Source: Ramlibacter tataouinensis
Lineage (GTDB): Bacteria > Pseudomonadota > Gammaproteobacteria > Burkholderiales > Burkholderiaceae_C
Length of the DNA stretch: 64,000 nt
Assembly (NCBI RefSeq): GCF_001580455.1
Contig: NZ_CP010951.1
Coordinates: forward strand, 124,001 to 188,000
Direction of reading: 5' to 3'
The notes beneath the pieces are model-generated. The model saw nothing but the letters and a program-made list of their open reading frames with translations, was not told where the DNA came from and made no database searches. Below are positions 7,745 to 18,591 of this stretch, piece after piece; position 1 is the first letter of the stretch, and each line of letters begins with the position of its first letter. Position numbers and translations under genes: made by a program.

Positions 7745-8164
7745 TCAGGCCGGCCGGCTTCCCGGCGCCAGCTTGCACAGCGTCACCAGCGCGCACAGCC
7801 ACTGCAGGGCAAACAGGCCGCTGCCGATCCCGTGCCACAGCCTGAGGTTCTCACGCGCCATGATGCGCGGTGCGATCGCGAACTCCTGCAACAGCGCACA
7901 CAGCAAACCGGCGACGACGAAGACCAGCGCCCCTCGCCCCCAGTCCATCCGCGCCGGCTCACCCGGGGAGCGCGAAGCCAGCAGCATCATCACGCCGCAG
8001 CCCAGCGACACCCAGGTTTGCGCGCTGAACAGCTTGGCGGCCGTCTGGCCGGCCAGGGCCGGGGTCGGCAGGTGCACGAACAGCAGGGGCACGGCCATGA
8101 AGCCGATCGCCGTCAGGCTGCCCCACCAGAGGGCGGCGGCCAGCACCGGGACGCGCGCCCTCAT
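7745..8164 (-). CDS. DUF4149 integral membrane protein
   Basis: 139 residues with four predicted membrane segments (about 7-29, 45-62, 77-97 and 112-132) and a conserved ALWWGSLTAIGFMAVPLLF start. It matches from memory the DUF4149 family found next to greA in many Burkholderiales. Function unknown. It is the last gene of the carA-carB-greA-DUF4149 direction, 5 bp downstream of greA, and converges with yhbY. Confidence 0.85.
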   Translation of the reverse strand: MRARVPVLAAALWWGSLTAIGFMAVPLLFVHLPTPALAGQTAAKLFSAQTWVSLGCGVMMLLASRSPGEPARMDWGRGALVFVVAGLLCALLQEFAIAPRIMARENLRLWHGIGSGLFALQWLCALVTLCKLAPGSRPA

Positions 8165-8169
8165 CGGCC

Positions 8170-8646
8170 TCAGACGTACTCGACGCCGACGATCTCGTAG
8201 CGCTTGATGCCGCCGGGTGCCTGCACCTCGGCCGTGTCGCCCTCCTCCTTGCCAATCAGCGCACGCGCGATCGGGCTGGAGATGTTGATGAGTCCCTGCT
8301 TGAGGTCGGCTTCGTCCTCGCCGACGATCTGGTACTTGACCTGTTCGCCGCTGTCCTCCTCCTCGAGCTCGACGGTGGCGCCGAACACCACGCGCCCGCC
8401 GGCCTCGACCGAGGTCGGGTCGATGATCTGGGCCGCCGCCAGCTTGCCTTCGATTTCCTGGATCCGGCCCTCGATGAAGCCCTGGCGGTCCTTGGCTGCG
8501 TCGTACTCGGCGTTTTCCGACAGGTCGCCCTGCGCGCGGGCCTCGGCGATCGCATTGATCACCGAAGGCCGATCAACGGTCTTCAGGCGATGCAACTCGG
8601 TCTTGAGCTGCTCCGCCCCGCGTCTGGTGATTGGAATGGTGGCCAT
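8170..8646 (-). CDS. greA: Transcription elongation factor GreA
   Basis: 158 residues, standard length. The N-terminal coiled-coil (1-75) contains the catalytic tip acidic residues in DLSENAEYDAAKDRQ (about 41-55); the C-terminal FKBP-like domain (80-158) binds RNA polymerase. GreA stimulates cleavage of backtracked RNA. Downstream of carB but with its own likely promoter (TATAAT at 8723-8718 on the minus strand). Confidence 0.98.
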   Translation of the reverse strand: MATIPITRRGAEQLKTELHRLKTVDRPSVINAIAEARAQGDLSENAEYDAAKDRQGFIEGRIQEIEGKLAAAQIIDPTSVEAGGRVVFGATVELEEEDSGEQVKYQIVGEDEADLKQGLINISSPIARALIGKEEGDTAEVQAPGGIKRYEIVGVEYV

Positions 8647-8664
8647 GTTCAGTTTCGGGAATAA

Positions 8665-8698
8665 AAGCGAAACCGCCGGCCGTTGCCGACCGGCGGTT
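8665..8698 (-). terminator. Hairpin between carB and greA
   Basis: A 9-bp perfect stem (aaccgccgg 8671-8679; ccggcggtt 8690-8698) with a 10-base loop. On the minus strand it is followed by TCGCTTTTATT, a weak U-tract. It may partly terminate carAB transcripts, or be a structured greA leader since the candidate greA promoter lies upstream of it. Confidence 0.5.
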
Positions 8699-8717
8699 CG
8701 TGTCCTTGCAGGGATGA

Positions 8718-8723
8718 ATTATA
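8718..8723 (-). promoter_or_regulatory. Candidate -10 of the greA promoter
   Basis: The minus strand carries a perfect TATAAT hexamer 22 bp after the carB stop and 71 bp before the greA ATG. No good -35 is visible at 16-18 bp. Confidence 0.5.
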
Positions 8724-8744
8724 AGACACCCCTGCCTGGGCCGT

Positions 8745-11975
<3,231 letters not shown>

Positions 11976-11978
11976 GTC

Positions 11979-13151
11979 TTACTTCTTCTTTTTCTGGTCC
12001 ATCAGGCCGGTGAACCGGTCGAACAGGTAACCGATGTCGTGCGGACCCGGCGAGGCTTCCGGGTGGCCCTGGAAACAGAAAGCAGGTTTGTCGGTCCGCG
12101 CCAGGCCCTGCAATGTGCCGTCGAACAGGGACACATGGGTCGGGCGCAGGTTGGACGGCAGCGTCTTTTCATCCACCGCGAAGCCATGGTTCTGGCTGGT
12201 GATGCTGACGCGGCCGGTGTCGAGGTCCTTGACCGGGTGGTTGGCGCCGTGGTGGCCGAACTTCATCTTGAAGGTCTTGGCCCCGCTGGCCAGCGCCATG
12301 ATCTGGTGGCCCAGGCAGATGCCGAAGGTCGGATAACCCGCCTCGATCAGCTCGCGCGAGGAGGCGATCGCGTAGTCGCAAGGCTCCGGGTCGCCGGGGC
12401 CGTTGGACAGGAAGACGCCGTCAGGGTTGAGCTTCTTCACATCGGCGGCGCTGGTTTGCGCGGGCACCACGGTGACGCGGCAGCCGCGCTCGGTCAGCAT
12501 GCGCAGGATGTTGCGCTTGACGCCGAAGTCGAAGGCAACCACATGGTGCTTGCCGTTCGGGTGCTCGGCGTAGCCGGAACCCAGGGTCCATTCGCCTTCG
12601 CTCCACGGGTACGACTGCGCCACCGAGACCACCTTGGCGAGGTCCAGCCCGTTCATGGCCGGCGCGGACTTCGCCGCGGCCACAGCCTTGTCGATCAGCG
12701 CCGGCGTGGGTTGTTCACCCGCGGCCAGGCTCATGATGCAGCCGTTTTGCGCGCCCTTGGTGCGCAACAGGCGCGTGAGCTTGCGCGTGTCGATGTTGGC
12801 GATGGCCACGGTGCCCTGGCGGCGCAGGTACTCCGACAGCGACAGGCCGGCGCGGAAATTCGAAGCGACCAGGGGCAGGTCGCGGATGACGAGGCCAGCG
12901 GCGTGGACCTTGGCGGCTTCGATGTCTTCTTCGTTGACGCCGTAGTTGCCGATGTGCGGATACGTGAGCGTCACGATCTGCCGGCAGTAGCTCGGGTCGG
13001 TGAGGATTTCCTGGTAGCCGGTGAGCGCCGTGTTGAAGACGACCTCGCCGGTGGTGGAGCCGGGGGCTCCGATCGAGTTGCCGATAAAGACCGTGCCGTC
13101 TGCGAGTGCCAGGATGGCGGCAGGGGAAGTTCCCTGTTGAGACAAAAGCAC
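11979..13151 (-). CDS. carA: Carbamoyl-phosphate synthase small (glutaminase) subunit
   Basis: 390 residues. The class I glutamine amidotransferase domain carries the nucleophile cysteine in FGICLGHQIMAL (about residue 275) and the catalytic HPEASPGPHD (about 360). It supplies ammonia to CarB. Start assigned to GTG at 13151: on the minus strand GGAG sits six bases before it, giving VLLSQQGTSPAAILALADG, the family N-terminus. An in-frame TTG at 13193 exists but lacks comparable support. A perfect TATAAT lies about 120 bp upstream. Confidence 0.95.
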   Translation of the reverse strand: MLLSQQGTSPAAILALADGTVFIGNSIGAPGSTTGEVVFNTALTGYQEILTDPSYCRQIVTLTYPHIGNYGVNEEDIEAAKVHAAGLVIRDLPLVASNFRAGLSLSEYLRRQGTVAIANIDTRKLTRLLRTKGAQNGCIMSLAAGEQPTPALIDKAVAAAKSAPAMNGLDLAKVVSVAQSYPWSEGEWTLGSGYAEHPNGKHHVVAFDFGVKRNILRMLTERGCRVTVVPAQTSAADVKKLNPDGVFLSNGPGDPEPCDYAIASSRELIEAGYPTFGICLGHQIMALASGAKTFKMKFGHHGANHPVKDLDTGRVSITSQNHGFAVDEKTLPSNLRPTHVSLFDGTLQGLARTDKPAFCFQGHPEASPGPHDIGYLFDRFTGLMDQKKKK

Positions 13152-13190
13152 TGGGTTCTCCGAGTTTGACGGGTACGCCCAACCGCGCTC

Positions 13191-13206
13191 CAAGAGTGTC
13201 CTCTTG
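13191..13206 (-). other. Small hairpin in the carA leader
   Basis: caagag (13191-13196) and ctcttg (13201-13206) form a 6-bp stem with a 4-base loop in the transcribed leader of carAB. No U-tract follows and no leader peptide was recognised; a regulatory role is not shown. Confidence 0.25.
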
Positions 13207-13273
13207 TTTGCCGAGTTTTGTCAGGGAGAAGCTTGTGCGCTAGGCGTACGTGGGGTTTGCGGGAAAGCCTCCC

Positions 13274-13279
13274 ATTATA
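13274..13279 (-). promoter_or_regulatory. -10 box of the carAB promoter
   Basis: Perfect TATAAT on the minus strand (GGGCTATAATGGGAGG context), about 123 bp before the carA start and 12 bp beyond the upstream methyltransferase coding region, whose stop is at 13292. The -35 would overlap that gene; no canonical TTGACA is seen. Confidence 0.55.
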
Positions 13280-13291
13280 GCCCGAAGGTGC

Positions 13292-14071
13292 CTATCCGAC
13301 GCTGGCGCAGGCGCTTGCATGCAGGCAGATCGCGGCCGCTGCGGCCACGTTCAGCGACTCCTCGCCGCCTGGCTGCATGATCCTGACCGACAGCGCCGCG
13401 CGTGCCGCGAGTTCCGGCGAGACCCCCTGCCCTTCGTGCCCCAGCATCCAGGCGCAGGGCCGCGGCAGTCTCGCCTCGTGCAGGAAATCACCGTGGTGCG
13501 AACTGGTGGCGACCAGCGGCACCGCCAGCCGCTCCAGATCCGGTAATTCCACACCTTCGACCAGCGAGAGGGCAAAGTGCGCGCCCATCCCGGCGCGCAG
13601 CACCTTGGGGCTCCAGAGGGCGGCCGTCCCCTTCAAGGCCAGCACTTGCGTGAAACCGAAAGCCGCCGCGCTTCGCAGCACGGAGCCGACGTTGCCGGCA
13701 TCCTGGACGCGGTCGAGGATGACGGAAGCCGCATGCGGCGCGACGGCCGGCGCCGCGGGAAGTTCGATCACGAACCCCATGTGCCCGGGCGAATCCAGCG
13801 CGCTCAGCGAGGCAAACAGGGCATCGGCGAGCAGCACGATGCGTGCCTGCAGGCCGCTCCAGCGCGCTGGCTGGGCGTGCCAGGCCGACTCGCTGAAGAC
13901 GGCGATGGCCGGCTGGATGCCGCGCGCCAGCGCGGCGCCGCAGAGGTGGTCGCCCTCGAGCCAGATGCGGCCCTGCTTGCGGTAGGCGGTGCTGTCCTGC
14001 GCCAGCCGGCGCAGGTCCTTGAGCAGCGGGTTGGCTGCCGAGCTGATGAACTGGGGCCGGTCCGGGCTCAC
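13292..14071 (-). CDS. TrmH/SpoU family RNA 2'-O-methyltransferase
   Basis: 259 residues. An N-terminal RNA-binding segment (ISSAANPLLKDLRRL, about 7-21) precedes a SPOUT catalytic domain with the three class motifs: ILDRVQDAGNVGSVLRSAAAFG (motif 1, near 120), the LGHEGQGVSPEL loop (motif 2, near 210) and the knot-forming IMQPGGEESLNVAAAAAI (motif 3, near 235). It probably methylates a ribose in rRNA or tRNA; the exact target is not evident. GTG start at 14071 overlaps the rnhB stop as GTGA, which decides the start. Confidence 0.9.
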   Translation of the reverse strand: MSPDRPQFISSAANPLLKDLRRLAQDSTAYRKQGRIWLEGDHLCGAALARGIQPAIAVFSESAWHAQPARWSGLQARIVLLADALFASLSALDSPGHMGFVIELPAAPAVAPHAASVILDRVQDAGNVGSVLRSAAAFGFTQVLALKGTAALWSPKVLRAGMGAHFALSLVEGVELPDLERLAVPLVATSSHHGDFLHEARLPRPCAWMLGHEGQGVSPELAARAALSVRIMQPGGEESLNVAAAAAICLHASACASVG

Positions 14072-14736
14072 TCGTCCGCTTCGTTCGCCAGCAGCTCGAT
14101 CACCTCGCCGTCGGGCGTGGTGAAGGTCGCCGCCACCGGGCTGAAGAATTTGCGGTGGTGCCTGCAGGCCCCGTGCAGACGCAGCGCCTCCAGATGCTCC
14201 TGCGTGCTGTAGCCCTTGTGCGAGGCGAAACCGTACTGCGGGAATTCCTGGTGCAGTTGCTCGAGCAGGCGGTCGCGGTGGACCTTCGCCAGGATCGAGG
14301 CCGCGGAGATCGACTTGATCTTGGCGTCGCCGCCGACGATCGCTTCCGAATAGATCTCGATGCGCGGCAGGCGGTTGCCGTCCACCAGCACCCGGGCCGG
14401 CTTGAGCCGCAGCCCCTCCACCGCGCGCTTCATGGCCAGCATGGTCGCGTGCAGGATGTTGAGGGTGTCGATCTCCTCGACCGAGGCTTCGCCGATGGAG
14501 CAGCACAGCGCCTTGTCGCGGATCTGGTCGTACAGCTTCTCGCGCTGCAGCGGCGTCAGGACCTTGGAATCCGCCAGGCCGCGGATGCGCTTGGTGTCGT
14601 CGAGGATCACCGCCGCGGCGACCACCGGCCCGGCCAGCGGGCCCCGCCCGGCTTCATCCACGCCGGCCGTCAGGCCGATCGGGTCCCAGCCTTCGAGGCG
14701 GGTCTGTTCACCCTTGGAGAGTCTTTTCAATGGCAT
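14068..14736 (-). CDS. rnhB: Ribonuclease HII
   Basis: 222 residues from ATG 14736. The type 2 RNase H motif GVDEAGRGPLAGPVV (near residue 27) gives the DEAGRG catalytic pair; further acidic residues are in DSKVLTP and in VLVDGN. It removes ribonucleotides from DNA and RNA-DNA hybrids. The start overlaps the end of lpxB by 29 bp; a TTG nine bases further upstream is possible. lpxB-rnhB-SpoU methyltransferase is a common tail of this cluster in Burkholderiales. Confidence 0.95.
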   Translation of the reverse strand: MPLKRLSKGEQTRLEGWDPIGLTAGVDEAGRGPLAGPVVAAAVILDDTKRIRGLADSKVLTPLQREKLYDQIRDKALCCSIGEASVEEIDTLNILHATMLAMKRAVEGLRLKPARVLVDGNRLPRIEIYSEAIVGGDAKIKSISAASILAKVHRDRLLEQLHQEFPQYGFASHKGYSTQEHLEALRLHGACRHHRKFFSPVAATFTTPDGEVIELLANEADE

Positions 14737-15844
14737 CGGTGGCAAGGGTGGCGGTATCGCGGCGCAACAGCTCGTGCAGCGCGCCGAAGCGGCTGCGGAC
14801 GGCAGCCATTTTCTCAGGAGCTTCGAGCCAGTCCAAGAGGGATTGCGCCAGCGACTCGGGATTCACCTCGCCCTGCGTCAGCTCGGGCACTACGAAATCC
14901 CGGCACAGGATGTTGGGCAAGCCGATCCAGGGCTGCAGGTGCTTCGGCTTCATGAGCCGGTAGGTGATCCAGTTGACGCGGTAGGCGATCACCATCGGCC
15001 GCTTGAACAGCGCCGCCTCCAGTGTGGCGGTGCCGCTGGCGATGAGCGTGAGGTCGCAGGCGGCCAGCGCCGCGTGGGACTGCCCGTCGAGGATGCGCAC
15101 ATCGCGGCCGAGCCCGGCACGCTGCGCGGCCGCTTCGATGCGCGGCCGCAGGGACGGGATCGCCGGCACCACGACCTGCAGCCCGGGCCGCGCGCGCTGC
15201 AGGCGGGCCGCCGCGCCGAGGAAGGCCTGCGCGTGATAGTCGACCTCGGAGGCGCGGCTGCCGGGCAGCACGGCCAGCACCTCGTCCCCGGCGGCCAGGC
15301 CCAATTGCCGGCGCGCGCCGAGCTGGTCCGGCTCCTGCGGGATGACGTTGGCCAGCGGATGCCCGACGTAGGTGGCGGGAATGCCTTCGCGCGCGAGGAT
15401 CTCCGGCTCGAAGGGAAACAGGCACAGCACATGGTCGGCCGCGCGCCGGATCTTGTGCACGCGCTCGGGGCGCCAGGCCCAGATCGAGGGGCACACGAAG
15501 TGCACGGTCTTGATCCCGCGCGCCTTCAGCGCCTCTTCCAGGCCGAGGTTGAAGTCGGGCGCATCGACGCCGATGAAGGCATCGGGCGGATCGGCCAGCA
15601 AGCGCTGCCGGAGCTGGTCGCGGATGCCGACGATCTCGCGGTAGTGCCGCAGCACCTCGACGTAGCCGCGCACCGCCAGCTTTTCGTGCGGCCACCAGGG
15701 CTGGAAGCCGTGGCGCTGCATCTGCGGGCCGCCGATGCCCTGGCTCACCAGCTGCGGCCAGCGCCGGGTCAGTCCTTCGAGCAGCAGTCCCGCCAGCAGG
15801 TCGCCGGACGCTTCACCGGCGACCATGGCCAGGCGCGGCGACAT
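14708..15844 (-). CDS. lpxB: Lipid-A-disaccharide synthase
   Basis: 378 residues, family length, starting MSPRLAMVAGEASGDLLAG, the GEASGD signature of GT19. It condenses UDP-2,3-diacylglucosamine with lipid X to form the lipid A disaccharide at the inner face of the cytoplasmic membrane. The LPGSRASEVDYH segment (near 210) and SGTATLEAALFKRPMVIAYR (near 285, donor binding) are present. Four bp after lpxA. Confidence 0.97.
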   Translation of the reverse strand: MSPRLAMVAGEASGDLLAGLLLEGLTRRWPQLVSQGIGGPQMQRHGFQPWWPHEKLAVRGYVEVLRHYREIVGIRDQLRQRLLADPPDAFIGVDAPDFNLGLEEALKARGIKTVHFVCPSIWAWRPERVHKIRRAADHVLCLFPFEPEILAREGIPATYVGHPLANVIPQEPDQLGARRQLGLAAGDEVLAVLPGSRASEVDYHAQAFLGAAARLQRARPGLQVVVPAIPSLRPRIEAAAQRAGLGRDVRILDGQSHAALAACDLTLIASGTATLEAALFKRPMVIAYRVNWITYRLMKPKHLQPWIGLPNILCRDFVVPELTQGEVNPESLAQSLLDWLEAPEKMAAVRSRFGALHELLRRDTATLATDAIEKTLQG

Positions 15845-15848
15845 GCGG

Positions 15849-16637
15849 TCAGCGCGCGATGCCGCGGTCGGCGGCTGCCAGGAAACGCTGCATCAGCGCG
15901 ATGTCTTCGGCAGCGGCGGGCGCCTGCTTGCCAAGCGCGTCGATCGCGGCCTTGGCGTCTTCCAGCGTGCGGCCCTCGCGGTAAAGCAGCTTGTGCATCT
16001 GGCGGATTGCCTGGATGCGCTCGGCGCTGAAGTTGCGGCGCTTCAGGCCGGTGACGTTGACGCCGCGCACCGACAGCGGATTACCGTCCACCAGCATGTA
16101 GGGCGGCACGTCCTGCGAGACCGCGCTCTGGAAGCCCAGCATGGCATGCGCGCCGACCTTGACGAACTGGTGGATGCCGGTCAGGCCGCCCACCGTCACC
16201 CAGTCACCCAGCTCGACGTGCCCGCCCAGCGTGGTGTTGTTGGCCAGCGTGGTGTGGCTGCCCACCACGCAGTCGTGCGCGATGTGGGTGTAGGCCATGA
16301 TCCAGTTGTCGTCGCCGATGCGCGTCACGGCCTTGTCCTGCACCGTGCCGATGTGGAAGGTGACGAACTCGCGGACCGTGTTGCGGTCGCCGATCACCAG
16401 CTCGCAGGGCTCGCCCGCGTACTTCTTGTCCTGGTTGATGGCGCCGATCGAGCCGAACTGGAAGAAGCGGTTGTCGCGGCCGATGCTCGTGTGGCCCTCG
16501 ATCACCACGTGCGGGCCGACCCAGGTCCCGGCCCCGATCTTCACATGCGGCCCGACGATGCTGTAGGGGCCGATGGTGACCGACGCGTCGACCTGCGCCT
16601 TCGGATCGACGATCGCGGTCGGGTGGATGTTCGCCAT
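15849..16637 (-). CDS. lpxA: Acyl-ACP--UDP-N-acetylglucosamine O-acyltransferase
   Basis: 262 residues, normal length. N-terminal left-handed beta-helix built of hexapeptide repeats (IHPTAIVDPKAQVDASVTIG onward, to about 185) and an alpha-helical C-terminus. The catalytic histidine lies in the MAYTHIAHDCVVG segment near residue 120. First step of lipid A synthesis, adding 3-hydroxyacyl to UDP-GlcNAc. Gene order lpxD-fabZ-lpxA-lpxB is standard. Confidence 0.97.
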   Translation of the reverse strand: MANIHPTAIVDPKAQVDASVTIGPYSIVGPHVKIGAGTWVGPHVVIEGHTSIGRDNRFFQFGSIGAINQDKKYAGEPCELVIGDRNTVREFVTFHIGTVQDKAVTRIGDDNWIMAYTHIAHDCVVGSHTTLANNTTLGGHVELGDWVTVGGLTGIHQFVKVGAHAMLGFQSAVSQDVPPYMLVDGNPLSVRGVNVTGLKRRNFSAERIQAIRQMHKLLYREGRTLEDAKAAIDALGKQAPAAAEDIALMQRFLAAADRGIAR

Positions 16638-16656
16638 GGCGAGCCGGGCCCTGCGC

Positions 16657-17094
16657 TCAGCCCACCGTGCGCATCGTGCACATCAGCTCGGCCTCGCAGG
16701 CGACCTCGCCGGCGACGCTTGCGATGCCCTTGAACTTGTAGATGCCGGCCTTGTTGCGCAGGACTTCCACGTCCAGGATCAGCTGGTCGCCCGGTTCCAC
16801 CGGGCGCTTGAAGCGGGCACCGTCGATGCCCACGAAGTAAATGACGGAGTTCGTGTCCCGCCCGTCGGACTCGTCGGCGAAGGCGAGCAGGCCCGCCGCC
16901 TGCGCCATCGCCTCCAGCATCAGCACGCCGGGCATGACCGGGCGATGCGGAAAGTGGCCGATGAAGTACGGCTCGTTGATGGTGACGTTCTTCAGCGCCT
17001 TGATCGACTTGCCGGGATCGACGGCGAGCACCCGGTCCACCAGCAGGATCGGGTAGCGGTGCGGCAGCTTCTTCAGGATCTGGTGGATGTCCAT
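16657..17094 (-). CDS. fabZ: 3-hydroxyacyl-[ACP] dehydratase FabZ
   Basis: 145 residues from the ATG giving MDIHQILKKLPHRYPILLVD, the expected FabZ start. Hot-dog fold with the active-site histidine in GHFPHRPVMPGVLMLEAMAQ (near residue 50) and the following glutamate. It dehydrates 3-hydroxyacyl-ACP in type II fatty acid synthesis, competing with LpxA/LpxD for the same acyl-ACP, which fits its place between them. ATG is 4 bp after the lpxD stop. Confidence 0.97.
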   Translation of the reverse strand: MDIHQILKKLPHRYPILLVDRVLAVDPGKSIKALKNVTINEPYFIGHFPHRPVMPGVLMLEAMAQAAGLLAFADESDGRDTNSVIYFVGIDGARFKRPVEPGDQLILDVEVLRNKAGIYKFKGIASVAGEVACEAELMCTMRTVG

Positions 17095-17098
17095 GACT

Positions 17099-18067
17099 TC
17101 AGGTTTTCTTTTCCAGCGCCTTGATGCGCTCGCGCAAGGTGTGCAATTGCTTGAGCGTCGCGGCGTTCTTTTCCCAGGACGCATTGTCGTCTATGGGAAA
17201 GACGCCGGTGTAATGGCCGGGCTTGAGGATGGAGCGCGTCACCAGCGAGAACGAGGAGATGTGCACGTGGTCGGCGATCGTCAGGTGGCCGACGATGCCG
17301 GCGCCGCCGCCCACGGTGCAGTAGGCGCCGATACTGGCGCTGCCGGCCACGCCAACGCAGCCGGCCATCGCCGTGTGCTTGCCGATGCGCACGTTGTGGG
17401 CGATCTGGATCAGGTTGTCCAGCTTCACGCCGTCTTCGATGATGGTGTCGGCCAGCGCCCCACGGTCGATGCAGGTGTTGGCCCCGATCTCCACGTCGTT
17501 GCCGATGCGCACGGCCCCCAGCTGTTCGATCTTGACCCACTCGCCTTGCTGCGGGGCGAAGCCGAAACCGTCCGCGCCGATGACCACGCCAGGATGCAGG
17601 ATGCAGCGCTCACCGATCACGCAGTTCTCGCCCACATTCACCCGCGCCTTGAGCACGGTGCCGGCGCCGATGCTGGCGCCGCGCTCGACCACGCACAGCG
17701 GCCCGATGCGAGCGTGAGGATGCACCACCGCACCGGGATCGACCACGGCGCTCGGATGGACCGCCGGGCCCTGGTCCTGGCCCAGCTGCCGCTTCCACCA
17801 CTGGGTGACGCGGGCGAAATAGAGGTAGGGGTCGGCGGCGACGATGCAGTCGCCGCGCGCCTGCGCCGCTTCGCGCGCGGCCGGGCCGACGATCACGCAA
17901 GCCGCCTGCGAGGCGAGCAGCTGCTGCTGGTACTTGGGATTGCTGAGGAAGCTCAGGTGCGCCGGGGTGGCCGCATCCAGCGGCGCGATGCCCTCGATCG
18001 CTCGCTCGGCGTCGCCGAGCAGTTCACCGCCAAGGGCCTCGACGATGGAGCCTAGGCGGACCCGCAC
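17099..18067 (-). CDS. lpxD: UDP-3-O-acylglucosamine N-acyltransferase
   Basis: 322 residues. An N-terminal uridine-binding domain (1-100) is followed by a left-handed beta-helix of hexapeptide repeats with the catalytic histidine in NLIQIAHNVRIGK (near residue 230), and a C-terminal helix. It adds the N-linked 3-hydroxyacyl chain in lipid A synthesis. Start assigned to GTG 18067, giving VRVRLGSIVEALGG, with AGGG six bases upstream; the only nearby ATG (out of frame) stops after five codons. Eight bp separate it from skp. Confidence 0.95.
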   Translation of the reverse strand: MRVRLGSIVEALGGELLGDAERAIEGIAPLDAATPAHLSFLSNPKYQQQLLASQAACVIVGPAAREAAQARGDCIVAADPYLYFARVTQWWKRQLGQDQGPAVHPSAVVDPGAVVHPHARIGPLCVVERGASIGAGTVLKARVNVGENCVIGERCILHPGVVIGADGFGFAPQQGEWVKIEQLGAVRIGNDVEIGANTCIDRGALADTIIEDGVKLDNLIQIAHNVRIGKHTAMAGCVGVAGSASIGAYCTVGGGAGIVGHLTIADHVHISSFSLVTRSILKPGHYTGVFPIDDNASWEKNAATLKQLHTLRERIKALEKKT

Positions 18068-18075
18068 ATTGCGCC

Positions 18076-18591
18076 CTACTTCGACGCGTTGAGCGCCTTG
18101 ATCACCTTGTCGGTGATGTCGTGTTTCGGGTTGATGTAGACGGCTTCCTGCAGGATCACGTCGTACTTCTCCTGCTCGGCCACCTGCTTCACCACACGGT
18201 TGGCGCGCTCGAGGACCTGCTGCAGTTCCTCGTTCTTGCGCGAATTCAGGTCCTCCTGGAACTCGCGGCGCTTGCGCTGGAAGTCGCGCTCCGTGTCGAC
18301 GAGCTGCTTCTGCCGCTGCGCGCGCTGGCTCTCGGACAGCGTCAGCGCCTCGCGCTCGAAGCGCTCGGAAGCGGCCTTGAGCGTATTGCCGAGCTCGGCG
18401 ATGTCCTTCTCCCGGCGGGAGAATTCCTGCTCCAGCTTGGCCTGGGCGGCCTTGGCGGTATTCGCCTCGCGGAAGATCCGGTCCGTGTTGACAAATCCGA
18501 TGCGGAAGTCCTCGGCCTGCGCCTGGGCGTGCGCAAGCAGGGAGAGCGCAGCGAACACGACCGGCAGCCAGGGGCGGGACAGGTACTTCAT
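18076..18591 (-). CDS. skp: OmpH/Skp family periplasmic chaperone
   Basis: 171 residues with a signal peptide (1-26, cut after AQAQA) and a mature part dominated by heptad-like, charged coiled-coil (about 50-135), the tentacles of the Skp trimer. It escorts unfolded outer-membrane proteins to BamA. Its ATG shares one base with the bamA stop (TGATG at 18589-18593), indicating coupling with bamA. Confidence 0.95.
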   Translation of the reverse strand: MKYLSRPWLPVVFAALSLLAHAQAQAEDFRIGFVNTDRIFREANTAKAAQAKLEQEFSRREKDIAELGNTLKAASERFEREALTLSESQRAQRQKQLVDTERDFQRKRREFQEDLNSRKNEELQQVLERANRVVKQVAEQEKYDVILQEAVYINPKHDITDKVIKALNASK